A DNA stretch of 64,000 nucleotides from Chloroflexota bacterium (GCA_026710945.1 JAPOQA010000039.1:1-64000); one strand, 5' to 3'. Positions 36,090 through 44,709 are shown, counted from the stretch's first letter. Program-made: numbers and translations. Notes: a model not told the origin generated them from the sequence alone.

Positions 36090-38027
36090 CTAGCTCGTCT
36101 CAGATGAACGCAGTAGCCGCAGGCCATTTCCTGCCACTACGATCGTTGCGCCCACGTCTGCCAGGATCGCCATCCAAAGGTACGTCAGACCGAAGAGCGT
36201 GAGTACCAAGACGAGTAGCTTGATGCCCAGGGAGAACGTGATATTCTGCTTTATCACCGTCATGGTCTTCCGGCTTAGCTGCAGGGCGGAGGGGATCTTA
36301 CTTAGATCATCTGCCATTAGCACCACGTCCGCAGTCTCCAAGGCCACGTCAGTGCCGGCTCCCCCCAATGTAATGCCGGCGGTGGCGCTGGCAAGCGCGG
36401 GCGCGTCATTTACGCCGTCGCCTACCATGAGCACATTGCCGTGGGACTCTACGAGGTCTCGGATTACGACTACCTTTTGCCAGGGGAGCAATTCAGCGGA
36501 AACGTCTCGCACGGGCAGTTGCTTGGCGATTGCCGTTGCCGTCGGTTCACTATCGCCTGTAAGCATGACCAATTGCGAAATACCCATAGCGTCAATTGCG
36601 CGCAAGGTGGGCTCGGCTTCGGGACGGAGCGTATCCATGGTAGCAATGAGGCCTGCTACTTTCGTGTCTTCCGCTACGAGCAGCGCGGTCTTTCCCTCGT
36701 CTTGAAGTTCCGAAATCGAAACTTCAAAGGGAGTAATGTCATAGCCGAGTGACCTGAGATAGTCGGGGCTGCCGCAGACGCATACGGTGCCGTCGACCCG
36801 CGCGCGTACGCCCCGGCCGGCCACGGCTTCAAAGTCGAGTACCTCCTCTGTATGGACGTGACCGCTTTCCTCTGCAGTAGCGTCGTGTCCCGCCCGGCGC
36901 AGAATAGCCGCGGCGAGTTGATGCTCGGAGCGGTGCTCCAACCGGTCGGCAATCTGGATAACTTCGTCTTCGCTATGACCCGCCGCCGGAATGACGTCCG
37001 TGACTTCAGGCTGCCCGCGAGTGAGCGTACCCGTCTTGTCGAAGGCCACAACCTTGGCCTGACCGAGCGCTTCCAGAACGGCGCCGCTCTTCACCAAGAC
37101 TCCGGAGCGGGCAGAGCGGGCAATGGCGGCCACAATTGAGATGGGCGTGGAGATGACGAGCGCGCACGGGCAGCCGACCAAGAGCAGAACAAGACCGCGA
37201 TACACCCACTCCTGCAACGGTTGATCGAACGCCAGCCAAGGCACAACGGCAACCAGGAAGGCTAACACAACAATGCCCGGCGTATAATAGGCGGCAAAGC
37301 GGTCGATGAACTGTGCCGTGGGCGCTTTCTCCTGCTGTGCCGCTTCCACGAGACGCACGATACGCGCAATGGCATTGTCTTTCGCCGGACGCGTTGCGGA
37401 AATTTCCACGTACCCTTGTTGGTTGATGGTACCCGCAAAAACGGTGTCGCCGGTTGACTTACTTATCGGAGCGCTCTCTCCCGTAATCGCCGATTGATCG
37501 ATGGTAGTCCTACCGGCGACTACCTCACCGTCGACGGGAACCCGTTCCCCGGGTCGTACCGCAACGATCGTGCCCACTGCGACACTCTCGACGGGCACCG
37601 TTGATTCGCGTCCGTCAACTCTTATGCGAGCCTGCTCCGGAGATAGTTCCATCAGGGCGTTGATGGCATTGTGGGCCCGATCAAGCGTGAATTCCTCCAG
37701 CATTTCGCTGAATGAGAAGAGAAACACCACGGCTGCCGCTTCCCACCATTGCCCCAGGAGAGCCGCGCCAATGACGGCAACGACCACGAGAGCATCTATT
37801 GAAAGTCGCCGGTGCGCGGTGAGCGCTTCCCACGCTCCGCGCACGATTGGCACGCCGCCAACCACTATGGCGGCAAGATAAAGAGCCGTCTGAGCCATTG
37901 CGGGAGCAGCAATGAGACTGGATGTGATGCCGGCGACGAGTAAAGCGCCGGAAGCAAGGGTGAGGCGAGTGCCGGTCTCTGCCAGCAGCCCAGCGGAAGT
38001 ATGGTCGTGGTCATGGTCATGAGTCAT
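36090..38027 (-). CDS. Zn/Cd/Pb-type heavy-metal P1B ATPase
   Basis: A 645-residue metal-exporting P-type ATPase of the CadA/ZntA type. It lacks an N-terminal HMA domain and begins with a His/Asp metal-binding tail (MTHDHDHDHTS). Markers are TGESAPISK, the transmembrane metal site CPC in GCPCALVISTPISIV, the phosphorylated Asp in AFDKTGTLTRGQPEV, and MVGDGVNDAPALASA. GGGGAG precedes the start, which overlaps the repressor stop by 11 bases, so the two form an operon. The CPC motif and repressor type point to zinc, cadmium, lead or cobalt; copper is unlikely. Confidence 0.95.
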   Translation of the reverse strand: MTHDHDHDHTSAGLLAETGTRLTLASGALLVAGITSSLIAAPAMAQTALYLAAIVVGGVPIVRGAWEALTAHRRLSIDALVVVAVIGAALLGQWWEAAAVVFLFSFSEMLEEFTLDRAHNAINALMELSPEQARIRVDGRESTVPVESVAVGTIVAVRPGERVPVDGEVVAGRTTIDQSAITGESAPISKSTGDTVFAGTINQQGYVEISATRPAKDNAIARIVRLVEAAQQEKAPTAQFIDRFAAYYTPGIVVLAFLVAVVPWLAFDQPLQEWVYRGLVLLLVGCPCALVISTPISIVAAIARSARSGVLVKSGAVLEALGQAKVVAFDKTGTLTRGQPEVTDVIPAAGHSEDEVIQIADRLEHRSEHQLAAAILRRAGHDATAEESGHVHTEEVLDFEAVAGRGVRARVDGTVCVCGSPDYLRSLGYDITPFEVSISELQDEGKTALLVAEDTKVAGLIATMDTLRPEAEPTLRAIDAMGISQLVMLTGDSEPTATAIAKQLPVRDVSAELLPWQKVVVIRDLVESHGNVLMVGDGVNDAPALASATAGITLGGAGTDVALETADVVLMADDLSKIPSALQLSRKTMTVIKQNITFSLGIKLLVLVLTLFGLTYLWMAILADVGATIVVAGNGLRLLRSSETS

Positions 38028-38436
38028 GACGCTCCCCTCTTGACGCCAGGGAGTCCGGTGTTGAGTCTGATGGCGCGTGGGTGAGATGTTCGCGGGTAAC
38101 GCTTAGCAGACTGCGAATATGGTCGTCAGCCAGGCTGTACCACATGACTTTCCCCTCCCGGCGCCTTGTTACGAGATGCAGATTGCGCAGAGTACGCAAG
38201 TGCTGCGAGGTCGCAGCTACAGAGAGGTTCGTTAGTGCGGCAAGATCGCATACGCAAAGTTCGGCACTCAGCAGGCAATGCAGCAGCCTTACTCTGCTTG
38301 GCTCGCCGAGCGCGCGGAAGTAGGTGGCTAGCTCCTCGTACTGGTCGTCGCGCAAGGCCGTTGCAAGGACCTTCGCAGCCTGGTCGGGATGAAGTGTTTC
38401 GTCCAGACACGCATCGAGGGCGTTGAGCTGAGCCAT
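38017..38436 (-). CDS. ArsR/SmtB-family metal-sensing repressor (CadC/CzrA-like)
   Basis: Winged-helix metal sensor of 139 residues. I start at ATG 38436 (MAQLNALDACLDETL), which has GGAGG six bases upstream. The recognition region is LGEPSRVRLLHCLLSAELCVCDLAALTNLSVAATSQHLRTLRNLHLV. Two metal sites are visible: Cys61 and Cys63 in ELCVCDL (alpha-3) and Asp104, His106, His117, His120 in the last helix, the alpha-5 spacing of SmtB and CzrA. Having both resembles CadC. Metal binding would release it from the promoter at 38478-38506 and let the downstream ATPase be expressed. Confidence 0.93.
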   Translation of the reverse strand: MAQLNALDACLDETLHPDQAAKVLATALRDDQYEELATYFRALGEPSRVRLLHCLLSAELCVCDLAALTNLSVAATSQHLRTLRNLHLVTRRREGKVMWYSLADDHIRSLLSVTREHLTHAPSDSTPDSLASRGERHDS

Positions 38437-38463
38437 ACTCACCTCCGTCATTTAGTCATTTGC

Positions 38464-38506
38464 GTATATACTTAAATAATATAGTACGTGTCTTTGCCGT
38501 TGTAAA
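38464..38506 (-). promoter_or_regulatory. Promoter and AT-rich operator candidate of the metal-resistance operon
   Basis: Reading the minus strand, TTTACA (38506-38501), a 17-base spacer and TATATT (38483-38478) make a good promoter. Immediately downstream is an AT-rich stretch holding the palindrome GTATATAC (38464-38471), in the position where ArsR-family repressors bind. It sits between the -10 and the GGAGG of the repressor gene. Confidence 0.6.
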
Positions 38507-38531
38507 GCGCCTCGAATGGCAGGAATAGCTT

Positions 38532-39674
38532 CTAGTCGCGCACCGCCGCCGCAATGGTGTTGCTAAGCACTTGGAACGCGTGCTGGACTCTCTCGTGGAG
38601 CTGGTTGCAGAAGAAGACTGCTGTGAGTTCTTTGCTTGGATCGCACCACGCAAAGGTGCCGGTGGAGCCGGTGTGACCGAACGAGCCTGGCGAAAGTAGG
38701 TCGCCAAAGTACATGGGATTCGCGCGGCGGTAAAGCCGGAAGCCCAGCCCCCAGCCTTCTTGCAGCTTTGTGGCGGCGGAAATGCCGGGCATGGCATCGG
38801 TCTGCTCGCTTAGCATGGCGGCAGCCATGGCGGGGCTAAGGATGCGGACGCCGTTCAGTGAACCCCCGTTGCGATACATATCCAAGAAGCGGCCAATGTC
38901 GCTGACCGTTGAAAAGAGTCCGCCCCACGGCGCGCCGAACTCGCGCCAGTAAAGGCTATTGTGATCATAGTCAGAGCCGCCGAGATGCGACGGCTGCGTG
39001 GCTTCCACGATGCGCGGTTCTTGCGCTGGGTTCCAGCCGAGTGATGTGTCTTCCATGCCGAGTGGTTGGAATACTTCGGCGGCCAACACCTCTCGGAGCG
39101 GCTTCCCGCGCACACGCTGCACGATCTCCGCGGCCAATGCTGTGCCCGCGCTCTGGTAGGAAATGTCCGTGCCCGGCGCGAAGAGCAGGGGCACCCGGCA
39201 AATGTGGTCAATGAAGGTGGAGAAGGGCGCATGCTGGCGCCGCAGCAGCACGTTGTTTGGCACCATGTCCGGTAGCCCGGACGTATGCGTGCAAATGTGT
39301 CGTATCTGTACCGCATTGCGGTCCGGCGCACTTGCCGAGGACCGTCCGCCAAATTCCGGAATGTAGCGAGAAACCGGATCGCTGAGACTGACCGAGCCTT
39401 CATCTACCAGCCGCAGCAGGGCCGTGTAGGTTACCGGTTTGGAGATGGAAGCAATGATGAAGATGCTGTCTGGCTGCGCAGACGGGCCGCCCGGTTCCAC
39501 CGTAATCCGGCCAAACGAGCGATGCCCGACTGTCTTGCCGTGCCGGGCCACGTGCAGAACTGCCGCGGGCATGTACCCACTTTCCGTCCAGCCCGCAATG
39601 AGCGCGTAGGCGCGCTCAAGCTGTGTCGCATCCAAGCCAACGGTTGCAGGATCGGTCAAGTTCTCACCGGACAT
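38532..39674 (-). CDS. Serine hydrolase, class C beta-lactamase-related
   Basis: A 380-residue member of the beta-lactamase/DD-peptidase-like esterase family. The nucleophile motif is Ser76-Ile-Ser-Lys79 in FIIASISKPVTYTALLRLVDEG. A Tyr in ISYQSAGTAL fits the second motif (YxS rather than YxN), and GHTGSTGTFAW near the C-terminus is the KTG-like box. No signal peptide is seen, so a cytosolic esterase or amidase role is more likely than antibiotic hydrolysis. The substrate is unknown. The metal-resistance operon begins 95 bases downstream with its own promoter. Confidence 0.85.
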   Translation of the reverse strand: MSGENLTDPATVGLDATQLERAYALIAGWTESGYMPAAVLHVARHGKTVGHRSFGRITVEPGGPSAQPDSIFIIASISKPVTYTALLRLVDEGSVSLSDPVSRYIPEFGGRSSASAPDRNAVQIRHICTHTSGLPDMVPNNVLLRRQHAPFSTFIDHICRVPLLFAPGTDISYQSAGTALAAEIVQRVRGKPLREVLAAEVFQPLGMEDTSLGWNPAQEPRIVEATQPSHLGGSDYDHNSLYWREFGAPWGGLFSTVSDIGRFLDMYRNGGSLNGVRILSPAMAAAMLSEQTDAMPGISAATKLQEGWGLGFRLYRRANPMYFGDLLSPGSFGHTGSTGTFAWCDPSKELTAVFFCNQLHERVQHAFQVLSNTIAAAVRD

Positions 39675-40049
39675 TGCTCACGAACCTTTCTATACAAGGC
39701 ACAATCGCGCATTTCGGTTTGCCAAAGTTAGCAGATTAGATTGAACCAAGCTCGAGTCTTGTCGACTTCAACCTGCTAACAGCCTCTAATTCATGCTCAC
39801 CTGTAAGTCTCTACGCCTCAATGCAGTACAGGACAAGCTGTGGATTCGGTGTGCGATTCCTGGAGATACCATACACTAGAGTCGCATCGGTTGTGCGAGG
39901 CCGAGCGGGCTGTACCGAGAGTGCGTCGCGCAAATGGGGCGGATTGCCCAGGCAAGTTGCTCCCTTTGCTCATGACGCATGTGGCGCGACTCTTACGAAT
40001 AGATGTAGTTCTTGGTCATTGAAGTCAGCAATTTCAAGGAGAGAACACT
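39675..40049. other. Divergent intergenic region with a nested stem-loop
   Basis: No gene seen. At 39727-39780 three inverted arms nest: GTTAGCAG (39727-39734) with CTGCTAAC (39773-39780), TTGAA with TTCAA inside, and CAAG with CTTG around a CTCGAGT loop. The internal loops are asymmetric, so it resembles a folded RNA or a degraded palindromic repeat more than a terminator. It lies 50 bases upstream of the serine hydrolase start and could be in either leader. Confidence 0.4.
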
Positions 40050-41288
40050 ATGCCGACACTCATCTGTCCTGACGTGTTAATCGACGGCACTGGCAGCGAG
40101 GCTCGCGGCAATTCCTGTGTGGTAATTGAAGATGGGCGTCTTGCCTTTGTCGGCACGCTGCAAGAACTTGATTCTGCCTTTCCGGACCGCTCAGGCTGGG
40201 ACGAGATCGATGGCGCTGGCGCTTCTCTCATTCCCGGCATGATCGACGGCCATGCGCATCTCACGATTGAGAACAAAGATGACACGTCATATCCGGGCAT
40301 CGACGCGCCGCGCGAGGCTATTGTGCTCTACACGCTGCAGGCGGCGCGCGAGGCCATGGCGGCCGGCCTTACCACAATTGCCGACTGCGGCAGCATCGGG
40401 GATACACTGCTGTACGTACGCGATTCAATCAACCAGGGGTTGACGGTGGGTCCGCGAATTCTCGCCGCCGGTCCCAGCATTACTACAACGGCAGGCCATG
40501 GCCACTATCTGGGCATAGAGGAGTTGGCGGACAACGCCGACCAAATCAAAATAGCGATCCGCAAGCTTGTCTTCCGCGGCGTTGACTTCATTAAGATCAT
40601 GGCCACCGGTGGGGCGTCCGATCCCCCTTCCAACCGCTATCGCGCCCAATACTCGGAGGAGGAAATGCGTGTGGCGGTTGAGGATGCCCATCGCTTGCGC
40701 AAACGAGTCGTCGCTCACGTCAATCCCACAGAGGGCATCATCAATTCAGTCCGTGCGGGTGTGGACGCCCTCGCACACTGCAATTGGCTGGGATCTGAGG
40801 AGGGAACGGTTGAATACGTGCCCGAGGTCGCCCAGGAAGCGGGAGAAAAGGGTATCTTCGTAGACTTGAACGTGTTTGCCACCCTGGTTCCCATTGCTGG
40901 AAGAGACGGCATCGTGTCCGGCTGGGAAGGCCCCGGAGAGGTAGAATTTCGCTTCGACCTCATTCGCGACATGGAGCGGCGCGGGTGCAAGTCGTACTTC
41001 TCCAGCGATCACATGGGCCGCAACATCGCGAATTGGCCGCAGCGGCTTGTGCAGGCGCGCCACACGCTCAAGCTCGATCCCGTAGAGGTCATCTTCCGCG
41101 TTACCGGACGGGCGGCTGAAGGCATATGGCTGCAGGATGAGATTGGCACGATTGAGACCGGGAAGGTAGCAGACCTGGTGTTGCTCAACGGTGACGTGGC
41201 GGACCGCATCGAGGCCTTAACGGACGTGCGGGCGGTGATGCGTAATGGCAGCGTGGTGGTACAAGAAGGGAACTGGGTACATCTCTAA
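40050..41288 (+). CDS. Metal-dependent amidohydrolase (imidazolonepropionase/prolidase-like)
   Basis: A 412-residue amidohydrolase-superfamily enzyme. The first metal pair is HxH in IPGMIDGHAHLTIEN; further markers are GLTTIADCG, VDFIKIMATGGASDP, which holds the Lys that is often carboxylated, HVNPTEGIINSVRAGVDALAHCN, and a terminal Asp in YFSSDHMG. The final TGKVADLVLLNGDVADRIEAL closes the beta-sandwich. Such enzymes hydrolyse cyclic amides, imidazolones or dipeptides; the substrate here is unknown. AAGGAGAG precedes the ATG. It is followed by a repeat and a terminator, and two solute-binding protein genes converge on it. Confidence 0.88.
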   Translation: MPTLICPDVLIDGTGSEARGNSCVVIEDGRLAFVGTLQELDSAFPDRSGWDEIDGAGASLIPGMIDGHAHLTIENKDDTSYPGIDAPREAIVLYTLQAAREAMAAGLTTIADCGSIGDTLLYVRDSINQGLTVGPRILAAGPSITTTAGHGHYLGIEELADNADQIKIAIRKLVFRGVDFIKIMATGGASDPPSNRYRAQYSEEEMRVAVEDAHRLRKRVVAHVNPTEGIINSVRAGVDALAHCNWLGSEEGTVEYVPEVAQEAGEKGIFVDLNVFATLVPIAGRDGIVSGWEGPGEVEFRFDLIRDMERRGCKSYFSSDHMGRNIANWPQRLVQARHTLKLDPVEVIFRVTGRAAEGIWLQDEIGTIETGKVADLVLLNGDVADRIEALTDVRAVMRNGSVVVQEGNWVHL

Positions 41289-41344
41289 GGGTCCTGGCCT
41301 AATGAGTCCTGACTTGAATATGCTGGGTTACAAAGTGATTGATT

Positions 41345-41378
41345 GTCATTCCGATGAGCGTAGCGAAGAGGAATCTAC
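41345..41378. repeat. Short intergenic palindromic repeat
   Basis: Sequence of the type GTCATTCCGA...GCGTAGCGAAG...GGAATCT, with arms ATTCC (41348-41352) and GGAAT (41370-41374). Similar units are scattered between genes in many bacterial genomes. It lies just before the terminator of the amidohydrolase gene. Confidence 0.55.
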
Positions 41379-41390
41379 ACCCCTAATGCA

Positions 41391-41426
41391 AAGGAGGCAC
41401 ACGTTCGTGCGCCTCCTTCTTCCTTC
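41391..41426 (+). terminator. Intrinsic terminator between convergent genes
   Basis: Arms GGAGGCACACG (41393-41403) and CGTGCGCCTCC (41406-41416) pair with a single mismatch, followed by TTCTTCCTTC on the plus strand. The flanking AAA on the other side may let it work weakly for the convergent solute-binding protein gene too. Confidence 0.78.
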
Positions 41427-41473
41427 ACCTATTGGCAAGCTTTCACCCAATGGTGTAGCAGCGTAAGTGGTAC

Positions 41474-42883
41474 TTACTCCGCATCCTCATTGAGGATCTG
41501 GTTGGCGCGCTCGTCGGCTTGTGCCAGCGCGGTAGCGATTTCGATCTTGCCCATGACCGCATCGTCAAGCATCGGTCGAATTTCGGAATTCTGCTTTAAG
41601 AAGCGGCGGTAGGGGTAGACACCCGGCAGATTGGCAAGATCTTCAATCGTCTTCAACACCGGCTGGTCGGAGTAACCCTTGGTCCAGGCTGGATCAGCAA
41701 AGAAGTCGTGCCGCGGCGCGACTGTCTTGATGAGCTCAAGCCTGACAATTGCTACCTCAAGCCCGCAGAACCAGTTGATGAATTCAACCGCGCCGTCCGG
41801 GTTGCCCGCGCCGAGTGGCGTTACCACCGGGTTCATCCATGACGAGGTGGCAAACTGGCCGTCCGGGCCACCGGAGGACGGAAAACCGATCTGCCAATAC
41901 TTGAAGTCGCGCGGCACGCTGAAGTAGCGCAAGGTAGGTGTCGAGCTAATGTCGTGGTGCATGCCGGCCTGATTTGCCTGCAACAGCTTGTAGTGGTCGG
42001 GCACGGGGGCACCTTCGGGATCCTTGGCGCTGATTTCCTCCTTATTCCAGAGGTCAAAGAGGAACTGCAGCGTATCCCGCGCCTGCTCGGTGTTGTACTG
42101 TGCCTTGAATTGCTCCGCATCGTAAGCGCCGGTGCCTGTCGTGAGCACCCATCCCGCCCAGCGCGACAAGCCACCGACACCGGCAGGCAGCAAGAAGCCG
42201 GAGACAGAGACATCGTTGCCTTCCTTCTTGGTCATGGCACGGGCGGCAGAAACCAAGTCGGCCCAGTTATTGATGTCCCCACCATTCTCGTCAAGACCGG
42301 CGTCTAGGAGCAACTGGCCGTTGACGACGATCGAGGTCGACTCCGGCCCCATCACGGGAATACCGAACGTTGCGCCTTCAGCCTGGCGGAACTGGTGTGA
42401 AGCTTCGAAGAACTTATCGTCCTGCAGTTCCGGGTACTGCGTCAGGTACGGCGAGTAATCCATCAAGATTCCCAGGTCCCAATGGTCACGGGCCCAGATG
42501 ATGGAATTGAAAGACACGTCCACCGGCGTACCAGCCGCGATGGTAGTGCGGAAGTGCTGGCGCACAGGCTCGATTGGGTCCCTGCCCACGTCCTCCACCG
42601 GAATGCCGGTGCGATTCGTGAACTCTTCCAAGGCCCAGGGCGTAAAACCATTCTGGTCTATGCGCGGAATCCACCAGTGCAGGAACTGGACCGGTGTGGC
42701 TTCCTCCGCCTGCTTCATCTCCTCCTCGGCCTTGGGAGCCTCGGCTTCCTCGGCTTGTTCTTCCATTGCCGGGGCAGCCGTGCCGCCACAGGCCGCGGCG
42801 AGCAGAGCACCTGCGGTGCCAAGACCTATGCCGGCGAGCAGGTTTCGCCTGCTAAGTCCTTTGCGTTCATCCAAAGACTCCAT
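41474..42883 (-). CDS. Extracellular solute-binding protein, Tat lipoprotein (paralog A)
   Basis: A 469-residue receptor for an ABC importer. A Tat signal (GLSRRNLLAGIGLGTAG) and lipobox LAAAC lead into an Ala/Glu-rich linker, then the domain starting VQFLHWWIPRIDQNGF. The ligand class is unclear; the fold fits SBP family 1, which often binds sugars. It is a close full-length paralog of the gene at 43217-44620; the two share the run FTNRTGIPVEDVGRDPIEP and a 62-base identical DNA patch. GGGAGG precedes ATG 42883. No permease lies nearby. It has its own promoter (42939-42967). Confidence 0.92.
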   Translation of the reverse strand: MESLDERKGLSRRNLLAGIGLGTAGALLAAACGGTAAPAMEEQAEEAEAPKAEEEMKQAEEATPVQFLHWWIPRIDQNGFTPWALEEFTNRTGIPVEDVGRDPIEPVRQHFRTTIAAGTPVDVSFNSIIWARDHWDLGILMDYSPYLTQYPELQDDKFFEASHQFRQAEGATFGIPVMGPESTSIVVNGQLLLDAGLDENGGDINNWADLVSAARAMTKKEGNDVSVSGFLLPAGVGGLSRWAGWVLTTGTGAYDAEQFKAQYNTEQARDTLQFLFDLWNKEEISAKDPEGAPVPDHYKLLQANQAGMHHDISSTPTLRYFSVPRDFKYWQIGFPSSGGPDGQFATSSWMNPVVTPLGAGNPDGAVEFINWFCGLEVAIVRLELIKTVAPRHDFFADPAWTKGYSDQPVLKTIEDLANLPGVYPYRRFLKQNSEIRPMLDDAVMGKIEIATALAQADERANQILNEDAE

Positions 42884-42903
42884 GGCAACCCTCCCATTCA
42901 GGT

Positions 42904-42967
42904 GCCGTACGTATACGGCTTCTAGTTACACTAAGTAGATGCTACGAATTTGATTGTGTACTGTCAA
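42904..42967 (-). promoter_or_regulatory. Sigma-70 promoter and leader hairpin of paralog A
   Basis: Reading the minus strand, TTGACA (42967-42962), a 17-base spacer, and TAGCAT (42944-42939). In the leader, GCCGTA (42904-42909) and TACGGC (42914-42919) form a small hairpin with loop CGTA, 20 bases before the start. The rest of the gap to paralog B (42968-43150) shows no gene. Confidence 0.65.
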
Positions 42968-43150
42968 GTGGGGAAGCTGCATGGAGCCTCTGTTCTAGAA
43001 AATAGCAACCCCGAAAGCTGTGGCAAGCCTCCGTAAGTAAACTCGAAGTTGCATAGGAGGCAAAGAGTATAAGGATGGACCAATTGAACAGAACCTTGCA
43101 TGGGTTGTGCCGATCAGTTAACAGCAACAAATGCGATCACACCGAACAAC

Positions 43151-43180
43151 AAAGGGGGCGCACAATTGTGCGCCCCCTTT
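43151..43180 (-). terminator. Perfect 30-bp palindromic terminator after paralog B
   Basis: The 30 bases are an uninterrupted perfect palindrome: AAAGGGGGCGCACAA followed by its exact reverse complement. On the minus strand it follows the paralog B stop by 36 bases and ends in TTT, so it acts as an intrinsic terminator with A and T tracts on both sides of a very GC-rich stem. Confidence 0.8.
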
Positions 43181-43216
43181 CAATCTTCAACTATGCATTA
43201 GCAGTATAAGCAGTGC

Positions 43217-44620
43217 TTACTCCGCTGGCTCGTTAAGGATCTGGTTGGCCAACTCGTCCGCTTGAGCAAGTGCTGAAGCAACTTCCAACTCGCCGCGATA
43301 CGCAGCCTCGAGAATAGGCCGCACTTCGCTGTTTTGCTTCAGGAAGCGGCGGAACGGGTAAACGCCCGGCAGCTTAGCGAGATCTTCGCGTGTCTGGAGC
43401 ACGGGAAGGTCCGCAACGCCAGCGGTCCACGCTTCATGGGCAAAGAGATCGAGACGCGGGGAGACGGCCTTATTGACTTCGATCTTATGCAAGGCCACTT
43501 CGAGTCCGCAGAACCAATTGATGAACTCAACCGCTCCGTCCGGATTGCCCGCGCCTAGTGGCGTGACGACCGGATTCATCCAGGACGCTGTGGCAAACTG
43601 ACCGCCATCAGAAGGTCCGGGATACCCAATCTGCCAATACTTGAAGTCGCGAGGAACATCAAAGTAGCGCAGCGTGGGGGTCGAGCTAATGTCATAGTGC
43701 ATGCCGGCCTGGTTTGCCTGCAGCAGCTTGTAGTGGTCCGGCACGCTATCGCCATCGGGCGTCTTTGCGCTGACATCTTCACGGTTCCAAAGGTCGTGCA
43801 GGAACTGGAGCGTGTCGCGCGCCTGTTCTGTGTTGTATTGTGCCGTGAATTGCTCAGCATCATACGCGCCGGTACCTGTAGTGAGTACCCACGCCGCCCA
43901 GCGGGCGAGCGCCACGTTATTCGGCAACAGGAAGCCGGAAACTGCGACCTGGTTACCTTCGCGCTTCGTCATAGCGCGTGCGGCCGTCAACAAGTCATCC
44001 CAATTGTTGATGTCGCCGCCATTCTCGTCCATGCCGATGTCAATCAGCAACTGGCCGTTGACGACGATTGACTGCGACTCCGGCCCCATGACGGGAATAC
44101 CGAAGGTCGCACCCTCAGCCTTGCGGAACTGATGCGAAGCTTCGAAGTACTGGTCGTCCTGAATGTGAGGATACTGAGTCAGATATGGCCCGTAGTCCAT
44201 CAGCAAGCCCAGGTCCCAGTGATCGCGGGCCCAAATGATGGAGTTGAAGGCCACGTCCACTGGCGTACCGGCCGCGATGGTCGTGCGGAAATGCTGGCGC
44301 AGGGGCTCGATCGGGTCCCTGCCCACGTCCTCCACCGGAATGCCGGTGCGATTCGTGAACTCTTCCAAGGCCCACGGTACCAGTCCGCCTGGGTCAATGC
44401 GGGAAATCCACCAGTGCAGGAACTGCACGGGAGGGGCTTCCTCGGCCATCTTCGCTTCTTCTTCGGCCTTGGGAGCTTCCGCTTCCTCGGCTTGTTCTTC
44501 CATTACAGGTGCAGCCGTGCCGCCGCAGGCCGCAATCACGAAGGCACCAGCGGTGCCAAGTCCCAAGCCGGCCAGCAGCCGTCGTCTGCTTAGTCCACTA
44601 GGGGTGTTCGATGATTCCAT
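43217..44620 (-). CDS. Extracellular solute-binding protein, Tat lipoprotein (paralog B)
   Basis: A 467-residue paralog of the preceding gene, with the same plan: Tat signal (GLSRRRLLAGLGLGTAG), lipobox IAAC, Ala/Glu-rich linker, and binding domain from VQFLHWWISRIDPGG. I use ATG 44620, with GAGGAGG seven bases upstream; a TTG directly before it is also in frame. The paralogs differ mainly in the linker and in scattered surface positions, for example SDGGQFATASWMN against SGGPDGQFATSSWMN, so ligands may differ slightly. Strong promoter upstream and strong terminator downstream make it a single-gene unit. Confidence 0.92.
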   Translation of the reverse strand: MESSNTPSGLSRRRLLAGLGLGTAGAFVIAACGGTAAPVMEEQAEEAEAPKAEEEAKMAEEAPPVQFLHWWISRIDPGGLVPWALEEFTNRTGIPVEDVGRDPIEPLRQHFRTTIAAGTPVDVAFNSIIWARDHWDLGLLMDYGPYLTQYPHIQDDQYFEASHQFRKAEGATFGIPVMGPESQSIVVNGQLLIDIGMDENGGDINNWDDLLTAARAMTKREGNQVAVSGFLLPNNVALARWAAWVLTTGTGAYDAEQFTAQYNTEQARDTLQFLHDLWNREDVSAKTPDGDSVPDHYKLLQANQAGMHYDISSTPTLRYFDVPRDFKYWQIGYPGPSDGGQFATASWMNPVVTPLGAGNPDGAVEFINWFCGLEVALHKIEVNKAVSPRLDLFAHEAWTAGVADLPVLQTREDLAKLPGVYPFRRFLKQNSEVRPILEAAYRGELEVASALAQADELANQILNEPAE

Positions 44621-44639
44621 CAAAGAGCCTCCTCGGTAC

Positions 44640-44709
44640 GGGGCGGTGCCCCAAATTCAGAGTGTCCTAATCCGGTAGCGATTATAGTTAAGCACTGTCA
44701 CACTGTCAA
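44640..44709 (-). promoter_or_regulatory. Consensus sigma-70 promoter of paralog B
   Basis: Reading the minus strand, TTGACA (44709-44704), a 17-base spacer, and TATAAT (44686-44681): both hexamers and the spacing match the consensus exactly. TGACAGTG is repeated in tandem across the -35 and spacer. In the leader a hairpin GGGGC-ACC-GCCCC lies at 44640-44652. Such a strong promoter predicts a highly expressed receptor. Confidence 0.85.

Noticed and set aside
38532-39674. Antibiotic-resistance beta-lactamase
   Set aside because: No signal peptide, YxS instead of YxN, and relatives of this type are mostly esterases.
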